A stretch of DNA of 64,000 nt from Alviniconcha marisindica (GCA_018857735.1 JABMCL010000191.1:1013501-1077500), one strand, 5' to 3'. Positions 47,671 through 60,286 are shown, numbered from the stretch's first letter. Made by a program: numbers and translations. The notes: generated from the letters alone by a model not told the origin.

Positions 47671-47867
47671 GTCTACAGAAGCAACTCTGTGTCTGTCTGT
47701 CTGTCTATCTCTCTCTCTCTTATTCCATGCTGAAGTTTGGTATTACGACATTAGAAGCATTGACAGGAGCATGATGGTGCTGGGATAGAAGTGTGAGATT
47801 GTTTTTGACGCAATGGCACTCAAAACGTGAACTAGCTTGCGGTGTCACTGAACAGCCAGCTCGCAGC

Positions 47868-47930
47868 ATGACCTCTCATGGTTCCCTGGACATGGAGGAG
47901 TTCTCCCTCAGTCTGCAAGACATCAATCTG
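47868..47930 (+). CDS. GPSM2: Candidate first coding exon of GPSM2
   Basis: An ATG opens 21 codons (MTSHGSLDMEEFSLSLQDIN plus L) ending on a complete codon at a GTATGT donor. That phase matches the phase-0 acceptor of the exon at 60375, and N termini of this protein family are short and variable. There is no sequence identity to confirm it, and the implied intron is 12.4 kb, so this is a plausible rather than a proven exon. Confidence 0.4.
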
Positions 47931-48599
47931 GTATGTTGTTTTTATCGACATCCATTCTCTTCCTCGTTCTCAGCATCATGATACCACAGTGGGGTTGGTC
48001 CTACTGCAGATGCAGAAATTAAGGTTCCCTCCGCTGAGAATCCAAAGCTGTCAGATGTTCTCTTTTAAGCATGGAGTATGTCAGAATATATTTAACATGC
48101 TTCACCTACTGCCAGAAATTCTGCCTTACTAATTTTGACCTCCTCATTATTTCATGCAGCTTCTTTTTTATGCAGAGACATTCCTTAATAGACCCTGACC
48201 ACTCTTGATCAGTTGTAGAAGTAAAATGTAAATATTATCTGGTTTTGTATTGACTGTCTTGACATGGTTGTTCTTGCTGTTGATTGTGCTTGTGTCTTGA
48301 ACTGTAAACCAGACTTTCACTTGTGATTTGATCAACAAACAAAGGAGTTATTTAACACTCAAAAGACATCAAACAAACACAGCAACAAGCACCCAAGTCA
48401 CCTACGGTTACTCTCATGCAAGTAACTACAAGCTGCGTAAACTCTGCCAGAGGTAATATAAATAGAATTAAAAAAATTGTTCCCCCAGTGGCATATATAG
48501 TAATATACCCTTCATTTTATGCAACTCAGTGACACAGATGTGTACAAGCATTTAAGATGGAACCAGTTTCAGTAGTCTTATGATCTTCAAACTGGCTCA

Positions 48600-48708
48600 A
48601 CAAATAAACAAACAAATATGGACATTTATAATAATAATAGATAGTTTATGGGGCCCCATCTCATAGGAGCCCACAGCGCTTACAAGGCATAAACATACAT
48701 TCATTTCA

Positions 48709-48772
<64 letters not shown>

Positions 48773-49120
48773 CAAATACATGCATTATTGTTGATGGGTT
48801 GGTAGAATGAGAAGAAAGAAAACAACAGATCAGTATGCAGAAGAGAAGAGGTGGGTTTTTAGTTTTGACTCAAAAGAGAGAGAAGACGAATGCTTGAGTG
48901 AGTTCCAGATCACAGGTCTGATGTATTGAGAAGATCTCTCCCCCAGGGTCCTTCTGCTCATCCTAGGAACACGGAAGATCCAAGTATAAGTGAGCAAAGA
49001 ACAAGAAGGAGAGTAGAGATGAAGCAACAGAGAGAGAGATAGTTCACCAGAGACAATGTGGAAGCAAATGAACATTTACATGTTAGCATGAGAGAAAATT
49101 GTCTCACTCTTAAACAGAAT
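48600..49120 (-). mobile_element. CR1/L2-like LINE 3' end
   Basis: The minus strand encodes the tail IWNSLKHSSSLSFESKLKTH then LFSSAY, followed by a 3' UTR that ends in GCGCTGTGGGCTCCTATGAG, GGGGCCCCATAAACTAT and an ATT-rich tail. A (CA)n run at 48711-48770 sits inside the 3' UTR. 5'-truncated and inactive. Confidence 0.75.
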
Positions 49121-49209
49121 GAGGTGCAGAGTGCCTGCACAGAACCAACAAACAAGGGAGTTAATTAGTGCTCAAAAGACGTCAGACTAGAACAAAGACC
49201 TTAGTCACC

Positions 49210-51500
49210 TTCATGTAACCTGGCATGCTTGTAAATAACACGGTACATAACTTCTCTGACTGCCTTCCATACCTGCTTCCAGCCATCACTGACATTGTCA
49301 ACGCACCCTTGCACACAGGTTCCTTTCCCACAGCATTTAAGACAGCTATTGTTCGTCCTCTCTTGAAAAAAAACAACCATGACCCAAATGACCTGAAAAA
49401 CTGTTGCCCTGTCTCTAACCTTCTGTTCATTTTCAAGGTTCTTGAGAAAATGATCCTTCAGCAGCTCAACAACCACCTGTCAAGTAACAACCTCCTTCAT
49501 CCTTTCCAGTCTGCCTACCGCTCCAACCATAGCACTGATACCGTTCTCCTTTACATTGTAAATGACACTTCTTTCCTCTGACTCCCAGAAAGTATCACAA
49601 TACAATACAATATGACTTTATTGCCAAGTGTCAGTACACTGATTGCACGAGGAATGTTTTGTGGTGCCAAGTACACTCATCACACATTCACTCCAATCAC
49701 GAAACATTTAATTACAACAACAGCAAAACAAAACAAAAAATCCTGGTAAAACATAGATAACAACATGAGAAAATCCCACTGGCATATCACATAAAATTGC
49801 CACTTCCCAAGGACCCCCTCTTAAAAGTTACTGTCCTAATAAAAGCAATTATAAGAATTATCTACAACAAATTAGTTAATTAACCCTGCCGGCTTACTCC
49901 CCTGGCCACTACCACCCTGACCCATCCAAGATCCTACGCACTAAAAACTAAAAACATCCCCGCCTGGACTCAGTTGACACGGGAATGGGCCTAGTGTAAG
50001 CTCGCCAATAGACGTCACTAGCCTGTTACACCCCTCTGCTACCCCCACCTTGAGCCACACAACACATGCCTGCAGTTAAGGGAAGCTACTCTGGACGAAG
50101 CCGGAGAGGAAGCAGACGGCATTTGCTGGTGAAATTTAAAAACAAAAACAAAAAAGAGCTAGTGTTTGGACACCCTGAATACCTTGGATACAGTGCAAGT
50201 TCTTCGTCCGTAAGTAAAGGATTTTAATGAGTCACTGCAAATAATAATAAAATACTAGAACTCAAACTTTAGGGTAAGACTACGTGCAAGTGCAGTTGAC
50301 CTAGAGGTCATGTCAGAGACAGGGGAAACTATCCTTGTGTCAGGGTATCTAGGTCACATCATTTGCAAATCAAAAACTATAAAACGCAGTTAAATAAATA
50401 AAACTCACTTGTCACACTTCTAGACCTTTCTGCTGCCTTTGACACTGTCGACCACACCATCCTTCTCACCCGCCTAGAGTACATGTTTGGAATCCACAAT
50501 ACTGCCCTTGCTTGGTTTAAGTCCTATCTGTACAACTGGTTCGAAACTCTCTGCCAGCCACAGTCCAATCTTGTCAACATTTCTTGTGGCATCCCTCAAG
50601 GTTCTGTCCTGATGCCTGTCCTCTTCACCCTCTATACTACCCTCCATCATCAACCGTCACAACTTGGATCACCACTTCTGTGCTGATGACATCAAATATT
50701 TAACAACGCCTTTCCAGAAAACATCCACACTCTTCTAAAAATTACATCTGACTGTTATTTGGATATCAAAAACTGGATGACTCAAAACAAACTTCAAGTA
50801 AATAGTGAAAAGACAGAAGTAATTCTCAATGGAACAAGACAAAAACTGTCCTCCATTTCTGCCAGTGCCCTTCAGCTTAACAATACCAGTCCCTCTCGCT
50901 GACTCTGTAAAAAGAGTTGGCATTCTCCTCGACAGCGCACTGTCCATGGAGAATTTCATCAGTCAAACCACCAAATCCTGCTACTACCAGCCAGTTTTGT
51001 CCAGAAGCATGAAACTGGTCACCTCATTCAGTCTGTCATGCCTCGACTACTGCGATTCTCTCCTGCTTACTCTGTCCATAACCTTCATCACATACAGAAC
51101 AGTGCTGCTCACCTCACACTCAAAAAATGTAGAACTGACTACATAGCACACCTCTATATAGTCTATTTCAGTTACTCCACTGACACCCAGTCCAACAAAG
51201 AATTCAGGACAACATAAACACTCTGTGCTGTAAATGTATCGCTGTGCTGTAAATGTATCCGTCTTATCTCAATGAGTATGACTGTCTTCAACTTTACACA
51301 CCCTCCTGTACTCTGCTTCTGATACTCTCAGCCTCTAGGTTCCTCGCACCAGACTTTCCACTGTTGGTTCCTGCACCTTTTTTGTTTTTGGTTCATCTAT
51401 ATGGAATGACCTTCCCCTTCCTCTCCAACTGAAACCCTCTCTGGACTCATTTAAATGTAACCTAAAAACATTTCTTTTCCCAAAACTGTAGACCTGCCAT
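49210..51500 (+). mobile_element. Non-LTR retrotransposon (LINE) reverse transcriptase, decayed and interrupted
   Basis: Coding segments in order: LPYLLPAITDIVNAPLHTGS ... TAIVRPLLKK, LLHPFQSAYRSNHSTDTVLL, then after an insertion LVTLLDLSAAFDTVDHTILL, SCGIPQGSVL, the catalytic-box equivalent FCADD (50676-50690, tyrosine replaced by cysteine and shifted out of frame), KNWMTQNKLQVNSEKTEVIL and, near 51390-51490, a WNDLPLPLQLKPS-like tail. The layout is that of a CR1/L2-like ORF2 from palm to C terminus. Stops and frameshifts make it inactive. Confidence 0.88.
49599..50404 (-). mobile_element. 806 bp insertion inside the LINE
   Basis: It splits the reverse-transcriptase coding sequence between ...DSQKVS and LVTLLDLS... 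and is flanked by TCAC on both sides (49595-49598, 50405-50408). Its left end reads AATACAATACAATATGACTT then TATTGCCAAGTG; read on the minus strand this is a typical 'CAATAAAGTCATATTGTATTGTATT' type retroelement 3' tail. No coding sequence inside, so a SINE or truncated LINE 3' UTR is likely. Confidence 0.75.
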
Positions 51501-51589
51501 GTTTTCTGTTCCGTGCTGCTGTCTTCATCCGTCTCTGTTTGCTGCTCGTTTTAAGCTGTGTAAATTAAGCTTTGCATAATCAGAATGCT

Positions 51590-51590
<1 letters not shown>

Positions 51591-51632
<42 letters not shown>
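51591..51632. repeat. (GT)n microsatellite in the LINE 3' region
   Basis: About 20 GT units just downstream of the LINE coding remnant, followed by a TTATTATTA tail at about 51690. Confidence 0.95.
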
Positions 51633-51633
<1 letters not shown>

Positions 51634-51807
51634 TGCTTAGAATAGTCTCTATGGACAATATTTTGCACTTTACAAATACTTTTTTTATTATTATTACATA
51701 AACTACACCAGAGATACATCCTCAAAAAAGGATACCCCTTTTGGCATGAAAAAAGGAAAGGCAGTTGTTGTTTTTTACATATATTTTTTTTATGGTGTGT
51801 ATTGTAA

Positions 51808-52185
51808 TTAGTGCTGCTGCTTTTACTTTTACTCAGGTCTCCATCTGTTTTACACTGATCAGGAAAAAATACAGGAGAAAGTGAAATCAGTTTATTTAGG
51901 AGAGAAGAAAAAGAAAAAATGCTGTTTGCTGTCCAGATAGGTTGCTACTTTTGGGTGTTAAAAACAGGGCAAGGAGGGAGGACAGACAGTTCAAGCGCAG
52001 GAAGGCGCGGGCACCGCGGTGATATAGTCGTTTTAAATCAGTTCGTATGGGAGGCTTGTCAGGAAGCTAGCCCCTTGAATTTTGTGTATATAATGCATTA
52101 TACGTCACGACCTAAAAATGCGTATGTGGCATTCAAACTTCGTAGAATACATATAAAACGTGCGTTAACGCGGTCATTGAATTCT
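51808..52185 (+). repeat. Dispersed repeat, CpG-rich copy
   Basis: Counterpart of 15579-16060, but with most CpGs intact (for example AAACGTGCGTTAACGCGG against AAACATGTGTTAACATAA). A 103-codon frame at 51919-52230 crosses it; it is broken in the other copy and has no recognised domain. Confidence 0.75.
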
Positions 52186-52189
52186 CTTC

Positions 52190-54500
52190 CAGTCTGTGTA
52201 ACAGAACTCTTGCTGCAACACACCGTGTGACCTATCAGGTTGCAAACGGTTCTATATTTGCGTGCACAACAATTTTGAGGCGGTAACTCTATTGCCCCGA
52301 CAGAGGCTAAGTGTAGCCTGTAAGAACTAGGCCTGCCTACAGCCACATCAGTTCTAGGACTTGTCTTTATCCCTACGTTGCTGCAGCATCTGGCATTCAA
52401 CGACAAGGACTGCACGGCGCAGTCTACAGGTGCCGGAATATAAGCACCTCAGTATGTTTTTTCTCTTTAATCAAGTTTATGTTGTGTACTTACACGGTGA
52501 TATTGTTTTCCTGTTCTCCTCCCCCCCCCCCCTTTTTCTCCACACCGCCGGCCCTCTCGTGTCTCAGAAGTTAAAAGCTCGGTGATGGCACGCCACCAAG
52601 CAGGTGGTGTGTGAAGTGTTCTCTTGTGCAAAAGAATACAAGGAATGAATGTGGTGGTTTGCTCGTGCTCGGTTTAACAGCGCATAAATTTTGCTCTGAA
52701 CGCACAGGATTTCGCCGTGAGGAGTCGGTATATATATATAATTTTTTTAAAACCAAATTGCAGAGAAGGGTGGCATTATAGCGATTATTATAGAAGAGTA
52801 GACCTGTCAGTTATTGTAGAAGACAAGTCAACGAGGCCTGGCCTAGCTACAGAAGTGTCCGATGGAATTTATGAGGGCTTGTGACTAGAAAAGTAGAATT
52901 GTAGGTGAGCCGACAACACGGCGCTCGACTTGCGGGTGTGTTTGGCCCCCGTTAGGCGTTCTCTTCAAAACTTGTGGTATATGAACTCGGTATCGTGTGA
53001 CTACACACACAATATTACTTACTAGTGAAACATTGCCAATTTGGTAGTAACAGTGCAGTAGTGTGTCGTGTCCCCATCCCGCCCCGCCCCGCGACATTGT
53101 CTTGGGACTTGCGTATCTTTTTTATCATGAAGGCAAAGAGAACCCTCTTTGGTGAAAGTGGCGCAGGACGTTAAAACTGATTAAGCCAACCAGTCTTGTA
53201 GGTGAGCCTCGGGGGATCGACGGGAAAGGATAGGTTATCGACTCCCACAGTCCCAGGGTTTTGATGGTGGCACCAAGTTCAGCTAAAATGGCTTCTTCAT
53301 TTACATCCATGGAGATTATGCCAGGATGAAACAGGACAGAACCATAAACTTCATCATCATCAAAATCACAAGTGCGAGAATGATGAGAAAAACTTTTAAA
53401 TCCCCCCCCCCCCCCCCACCTTTTTTTTTTTTTAGTTTTTTTTTTTTGTGATCTTTTATTTTCTTGGTCCTAAAGGCTGTTATTTACTGATGCAACCTAC
53501 TGCCTTTTGGTTTTAAAAAGCACCAGCTTATTCCTAAAATAGATACTTTTAGGAAGAGAAACCGTGAGTGGATGTTATAAAGAAGTAGGGTAAAGCTGCC
53601 TTTCCCAGCCAAGGGTCGGTCCCTTTGGTGGTCAGTGTGCATATCCGATTTTGCTGGTTCTGTTAAGTGATGTGGGTAATCAAGGGTGCATTGAAACACT
53701 GCTGCTGCCAGGCATTGATCATCCCACCCCCCTCCCACAACCCGCCACCCATTAGGCCTATTGAAGCAGGTTAACTGAGTGAAGGGAGGGCTTGTTCTCC
53801 TATACACAATGGGAGGCCCTCTACGGGAATGTGATGTTTTCTGTGTGCACTGTCTTGGTCTTTCCCTGGTGAGTGCTGCTCCTTTGGATCGATTGCCTGA
53901 AGAGCAGCTCTATGGGAAGGTGATTATGTTTGTAGAGATTGCTACAAGGATTTATAAAGAAAACATTGAACCAGTGTCATCCTGTTTTAAGCTCTAGCTC
54001 ATTGAAGATTAGATCTACTTGGTGACCTCAGTATTGATACTGGAATACTGAGGTGCATGTAATTTGTGTTTCAGATTATAATCAATATATAATATAAAAC
54101 AGGGCTCCCATTTGTGTTTTGAGGGGGTCCGTGGGGCTTCCTGCTACAATTTTTAGAGGGTCCATGGGCAATTTTAAATGGTCGTCTAATATGAAACTGC
54201 AGTTGCACAGAAATGTAACTACAGCCTTGCACTTGTGTGTGTACCTTTTGCCCCATGTACAATTAGAGTATTATTCTGGCAGTTGGCAGGCTGCTAACTC
54301 TACAAACATGTTTTAAGCAGCATCCATCTGTCTGTATCAGCCAGATCTTTCTGTAGCATACTAAGAAAGCAAATATGTGGCACTTTCAGACACAAAATGA
54401 TTGCAAAATATGTAATTATATACTGGAAATAAATTAGAGCAAGCACTCTGAATCTGTGGAACAGATCAAACCCAAACAGAGAATGAAGGGAGAAGAAGTA
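52190..54500. other. Intronic sequence, partly CpG-rich
   Basis: 52190-53330 is CpG-richer than the flanks. A minus-strand 61-codon frame at 53125-53310 (MDVNEEAILAELGATIKTLG ...) looks coding-like in composition but is isolated. A poly(C)/poly(T) stretch lies at 53403-53447. No exon of GPSM2 was recognised. Confidence 0.4.
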
Positions 54501-54504
54501 AGTA

Positions 54505-54560
54505 AATAAGTTGGTGTTTTACGCCCAATCAACCAGGGTGATTGAAGGGAGAAAACTTTT
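54505..54560 (-). mobile_element. Repeat tail shared with 35640-35700
   Basis: The minus strand reads TTCAATCACCCTGGTTGATT then GGGCGTAAAACACCAACTTA and TTTACTTACTT, the same tail as at 35640. Confidence 0.6.
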
Positions 54561-55329
54561 ACCTTTTACAAATTGCAAATGGAAAATAGGGTGATTAATT
54601 ATAATATAAGAAGCTAGGACTGATTGTGTAATTAAATGTGCATATCATGTCAAATCACCACACAAAACTTAAGTTGCCTCCCTTCATTACTATGGTGCCA
54701 GGCTGAACAAAAGAAAAGTAATTTTATTCAAGAAACTTTTTTTGTAAATATTGCTTTTTTTATGGGTGCAAGTCCACTCAGTGATGGGTGGAATCTGGAC
54801 GATGACAAAATAACCACATAAGCTGTCATAATTTTTGGACGATGAGGCAATACTTCAGTTCTTATCCCTCCACCTTACAATTGTTTCCAAAGAACACTAA
54901 TTAATTTAAAACCGAATCCTGGTAAAACCATATCTGGAAGGAGAATCTGTCTCCATATCAGATTGACCAGAAATCATGTACCTTGCCAAATTGATCAGTG
55001 ATATTTTCTGGCCTATTGACAAAGAACACAAGGTATGGAAGAAACGGGATTTGGAATGAGCCAATATGCCTAGTCATAGTGTTAGCATATTCAGCATTTA
55101 CTCAAAGGTTGAAGATTATGAAACCGAAAACAAAATGCATGTAGACGCTCAATATGAATGAGAGAAAATGGCAGTACCCACGATTTTAACTTCATCTTGT
55201 TACCAAGTCCTGTGGTAGATGAGAACTGGGGTTTACCAACATATTGTATGCTGCACAGTTTATATTTGGAAAATGATGCCACGTATGATTGAAACTTTTT
55301 GTGAAGGCAGATTCACTGAATGTCTCCAC

Positions 55330-55331
<2 letters not shown>

Positions 55332-55378
<47 letters not shown>
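55332..55378. repeat. (GT)n microsatellite
   Basis: About 23 uninterrupted GT units. Confidence 0.97.
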
Positions 55379-55749
55379 ACAGTTAGACTTTCTTTCATCT
55401 ACTCACTTAAGTTGTGAGCGCAGCTGCAGTCAAGTTACTTCATCATTTTTAGCTGTTTGTTTGCTAATTCTAGGTTATGCTATACACATTTTTAGTACTA
55501 CTGATGCAAAATACATAATGTTTCATGCCATTCGACACAAAAAACTGAAAAGCAGCACGACCTCTGTCATGCATTGTCCTTGTGTCATGTCGTGCCAGTC
55601 CTCATGTCATGATTCTTGTTTGGAGAACTGTTGGGGGTGTACCAAACATAACTGTATTTTGCCCAGTCCAGTAAAAGTTGCTTTGGCGGCTGTAGTGCCA
55701 TTTTTGTTTCTCAAACAGAGCCACTGCACAGCCCCAGGATAAAATCATA

Positions 55750-57055
55750 ATGAATTGGCTGTTTGCCACAGTGTCATTTTTAAACCATTTTGGAGTTATT
55801 TCCTCATGGCTTAGGGTAAGCCGTCAGTGCCTGAAACAGTAAACAGTATTGTGGTGTGTGATTTGTTTTTTTTTTAAACTAAACTGTGACAGCCTTAAGT
55901 GATATCTTTGAAAACAAGGAATTAGTACAACAGGATTGAAGAAGCAATGTTTAGCTAGGCTATCTACCAATGTGAACAATATTTCAATTGAACTGAAGGC
56001 AGTCAGGCAGGCAGACAGCTGAAGAAGCCAAAGACAAAAAAGAAGGAAGTGATGGTGGAAAAGAAGAGGGACTTAGATTTAGAACAAATTCGGGAGGGGG
56101 TGGGGGATGGAAGCAAATGAGGTGAATGGCTGAATATTCTGGTGATTGCCACCCATGGCAAACAAATCAAAACTGAAGTCAAAAGAAAAATATGCAAATA
56201 CCTGCTTAGTCAGGTATGAAAATACTGCCTGAAGATAATGCCACCAAACCAAACAACTTCAGGTGGTCACAGAGCAATAAACAAATAATTTGAGACCGCA
56301 TACAAGCAAAAATTGCATGTATTTTCTGAGCAACTCAAATGGAAGACAAACAATGGTAACCCAGGGACCGTCAACCTAAAGACTTGTGCACTGTTACTTA
56401 ATAACAGTGCCAATGGGCCAGTTGTGGTGAATCATGGATAAGAGAGAAAAAGTTGGAAAAGAAAGAAGCCAGAATTACATCACTCAAAGATACAGGGATG
56501 TAGCCAGCCCCTTGCCCAGGGAAATGGAAAACCCTGCACATTGATCACTGATGAGATTTGACCACTGATTCCTCACCAAGGTACTACCAAAGAACCGAAC
56601 AGTTTGTCTTATGTTTCAGATCAAACTTGAGTTAACTGTGAAGACATGTTGCTTGGTTATAAAGGAAACGGTCAACCATTTGATACAGTCTTCCAATTTA
56701 TTAATCATGTAATAGCAGAATTATTAGCAAATTATATATGTGTGCCTATGTTTAAATTTGAATTATGTAGAAATTGAATTTCTTGTGAACTTAAGAAGGT
56801 TAAAATAAAAGCGGAGAAATCCAATGAGGATCATAGACAACTGTATGAACAGAACAGTGCACTCATGCTCTAGTATTTTATATACATGTCAAGAGATATT
56901 TTTTTAAATTTACTCTTAATATACTGCTGCTTGTCAACAACAAAACACACACACAAACACACTCACACACACATGTGCTTGTGGACATACACATGCTGTT
57001 ATGCATGGGTGATTTTAAATCTGCAAATCAAGGTGTAAACAATCAAGAATTTATT
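55750..57055 (+). repeat. Copy C of the three-copy dispersed repeat
   Basis: About 1.3 kb, collinear with 40862-42130, ending at TCAAGAATTTATTTGG. It preserves the uninterrupted TTACTCTTAATA target that the transposon hit in copy A. Confidence 0.85.
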
Positions 57056-57743
57056 TGGTCAATACAAAAGATAAACAATTTATAATTATTTGTGTGTGCA
57101 TAGATATGTATTCAGGGACTGTCTCCAGCTGGGGAAAAAAGAACACAAGAATTGATTTAGGTGGAGGAATGTGTCAGTGCTGTTACCAAAATTCAAGTGT
57201 GCACTAAATCAGAACTGCTTCATATAAATTGAAATGCTTTATATGGAAAGGCAATCAATTGTTTTTCATGATGTAAAGAAATGGTGCTTAGAAAATGAGT
57301 GAGACATTACATTTTCTTTAGACTATTTTAGACACAATACTTTTATTGAAACATCTACCTTTTTTTATATTGTAAATGATTATCTGTAAACAAAAGTGGG
57401 CTAAGTATCTGTGAACAAAAAAATATGGTTTACAAAATCTCTTTGCTTTAAGAATGACAACTAAAAGCTTTTGTGTACACACGTGCGCACACACACACAC
57501 TGACACACAACACCTTGGATGAAAGAATGAATACACTGTATTTGATAGACATCTTTCATGAACATATGAAACAGTAATGAATGGAGGTACTGTAATAAGA
57601 GTCAAAAGACAAAATGTTTGAAATTTAATATTGATATTGCTGATTGAATAGCAAAACACAGAGCTACATGCACATGCACTCACATGTTTGCTTACACACA
57701 TTGACACACACTGACAGACACTTACACATGTACATATGCACCT

Positions 57744-57745
<2 letters not shown>

Positions 57746-57812
<67 letters not shown>
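57746..57812. repeat. (CA)n microsatellite
   Basis: About 33 CA units. Confidence 0.97.
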
Positions 57813-57813
<1 letters not shown>

Positions 57814-57989
57814 GATGAAAGAATGATTACACTGTATTAGAATATGACATAAACATGTGAAACTGTAATGGGTGGATATAATATGATTTAGAATATGAAC
57901 AAATGCTTCAGGAAAAGAAGTAGGAAGGAGTGTGGTGTACTTGGAAAAACATTTTATTTTATTTTTAAGCCAAAATCTGCCTGATGTCT

Positions 57990-58145
57990 TGGCCATGATT
58001 AGCCCTGTCAGGGCTTCATTCACAATGGATGGCTTGGGAAATGGTGCTAAGTGTGTGTGTGCCCTGTGGGCATCCAGACAAAACAGCCTCTGAATGCCTT
58101 GAATCTTTGTTGCATATGCCCTATGTACAACACTAGCTGACCATC
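57990..58145 (-). repeat. Dispersed repeat fragment (partner of 24880-24990)
   Basis: The minus strand shares the GTCTGGATGCCCACA and AATGAAGCCCTGACA blocks in the same order. Confidence 0.6.
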
Positions 58146-58753
58146 CTGACACTCAGTTGATAGTACTGACCATCCTGACACTAAACTATGCATCTTGTTG
58201 ATTTATTTCTTGGGAAACTGCTTGATTTGGATTTATGGTGTTGGTGGAATTTCCTTCTAATGCTAATAGTTTTGTGACATGTGCTTGCAGATTCTTCCCA
58301 TATATATATATATATATATAGTGTTCTCTGCTGTTGCTGTTGGTATTAGAATAATTTCAAATAGCATCATTGTACTGTAAAACTGGTGGTTAACATAATA
58401 ACATTAACAAGCCCCTGATCAGTTACACATAAATCACCATTTTCTTTGATTAGTTTTAAGGCAATCCACTTTCAGTCACAGGTACATGACTGCATGATGT
58501 ATGATAGTTGCTATGGGAAATGACAGAGCATGATGTCACCATTGAGCAGCTGATCATGTAGGTTTCAAGCCTGCTCTATTCTAAACCTGACTGATCTAAC
58601 ACAAGCTGTCAGTAGTTATTGAAAATCACAAGTAAATAATTAATAGGCATTCTCAGTAATCCAAGCCTGCTGCCACTACCAGTATGTAATGTTATGTATT
58701 TGATCTACTACACCAGGGCTCACATAATTGTTTGGTATTTTACTGGTTAAGAT

Positions 58754-58756
<3 letters not shown>

Positions 58757-58824
<68 letters not shown>
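58757..58824. repeat. (CA)n microsatellite
   Basis: About 34 CA units, directly preceding the dispersed repeat at 58826. Confidence 0.97.
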
Positions 58825-58825
<1 letters not shown>

Positions 58826-58826
<1 letters not shown>

Positions 58827-59118
58827 AGGAAAAACGGCAGCAATTGGTCAGATGTACTGGCTGTTATTTTGTTTGACTGGTTCTCAAAAACAAAAACAGA
58901 AAATGCAACACAGAGAGAGTGCTTGGTGTGTATGTGCATGTGTGTTCTAGATGGGGAATGGAGCAGGGTGTTTGCTAGTTTAGCTGTGGTAGTAGTATAG
59001 ACAGCTGTGTATCTGACCAGTTACACTTACAGCGATTGGCTGACCAATCTCCATGAACCACTTTTGTCACCTTATAGATGTTACATGGTTTGAAAACTGT
59101 CTAGCACAACCACTGACT
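58826..59118 (+). repeat. Dispersed repeat next to a microsatellite (copy 2)
   Basis: Counterpart of 29950-30258, collinear with small indels, ending near CTAGCACAACCACTGAC. Confidence 0.8.
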
Positions 59119-59789
59119 AAACTGAGACTATACTTAGAATGCAGTAAAAACAAACCAAAACAAAACAAACAAAAAACACAAAACAAAAACTGCATATTTT
59201 TCTTGGTATCATTGGTATCATTTTCTAATGTTACAGCTTTTGTTCTTTTGTCCTAACTCTAACAAAAAGCTCTTTACGAAGTGAGTATGACTTTCTGTCT
59301 CCCCATTTTTTTTTCCCCCATCAGATTTACTCTGTTTAAGGGCTTCCCAATCTAAATATAATGCCTCAACAATTAACTACTACTTGCTTGTTTTTTTATA
59401 CACTTCGACCTAAAACTCTAACAGGGTAATGAGAATGTTACCATTAGTACCGATGCTGCAGTTTCTTAATTGATGGTGTCTGCCATTCAGTGGCGACAGT
59501 TACCTACAAATTGCCTTTCTGTCAATCAATGCATGAACATGGCATCTGTATTGGTGACATGATAGAACATGTAGACATGTGATCAAAAGTGGATCATAAT
59601 AATAACATACATTTGTATGAACTATAATGTGCTCAGTGATGCCCTGATTGGTCATAAAACAAACTGTGAATCTATACATCACATGCACAGTCACAATGAT
59701 ACTATTGACCTGTATGAGACGGGGGGGGGGGGGGGGGTGGAATATAGTATGTATACACACATTACAGAGAGAGAGGTGAGGAAAGTAGA

Positions 59790-60110
59790 TACTGGTTTTA
59801 GTTATGGTAGCTGTATTGTGAAAAGGGGAAGGTTTTTAACATTGTTTTCAAGGATGAAAGAGTTCAGCAGTGCCTGAGATTGTTTTCAAGGATGAAAGAG
59901 TTCAGCAATTCCTGAGACCAAGGGGGAGTAAGTTCCAAATGTAATGTCCAAAGCAGAAAAAAGCAAAAGCTGTGCATCGTGCATTTGTATTGTTGGATAT
60001 TGAGTATGTGAGAATCAGAAGAGGAGCTAAGTGTACAGGGCATAGTGTAGACAGGTAGCAGTTCAGAGAGGTAAGAAGGACCAGAACCATTTACAGCATG
60101 AAAGCACATT
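59790..60110 (-). mobile_element. LINE reverse-transcriptase C-terminal fragment
   Basis: The minus strand reads NGSGPSYLSELLPVYTMPCT then LSSSSDSHILNIQQYKC, matching the conserved CR1/L2-like segment before the C-terminal WN-x-LP motif, which is present in decayed form. A 40 base segment (TTGTTTTCAAGGATGAAAGA ...) is tandemly duplicated at about 59838-59918. Confidence 0.7.
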
Positions 60111-60254
60111 GTTGTTGTACTTGTGTTATGTATTTTGAGCTCTAATTAACTACCTTGTGTGTTGTTTCTCCATATACACAGTTTAGCAGATTTATGTGTT
60201 TCTCCATGGCCTTTACTGGTAGTTTATGGGGGTGTTTTACTCACATTCACATTT

Positions 60255-60255
60255 C

Positions 60256-60276
<21 letters not shown>
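60255..60276. repeat. Poly(C) tract
   Basis: Twenty-two consecutive C, about 100 bases before a GPSM2 exon, followed by an A-rich stretch. Confidence 0.95.

Positions 60277-60286
<10 letters not shown>

Larger units (their letters stand above)
43141..47867. other. CpG-richer region upstream of GPSM2, likely holding its promoter and 5' UTR exons
   Basis: From about 43400 to 46900 the sequence is richer in C, G and CpG than anything else in the right half, as expected around a transcription start. A possible 5' UTR exon ends at a GTAAGT donor at 46669. I cannot fix a start site. The region also contains (CA)n runs at 43308-43352 and 43940-43971, a poly(G) run at 43513-43534 and a (GT)n run at 45789-45838. 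Confidence 0.35.

Noticed and set aside
53125..53310. 61-codon minus-strand frame beginning MDVNEEAILAELGATIKTLG
   Set aside because: Plausible composition but isolated, with no splice support and no recognised family.
57318..58152. Frames of about 160 codons on the minus strand
   Set aside because: They are built around a (CA)n run, and the rest matches a dispersed repeat fragment.
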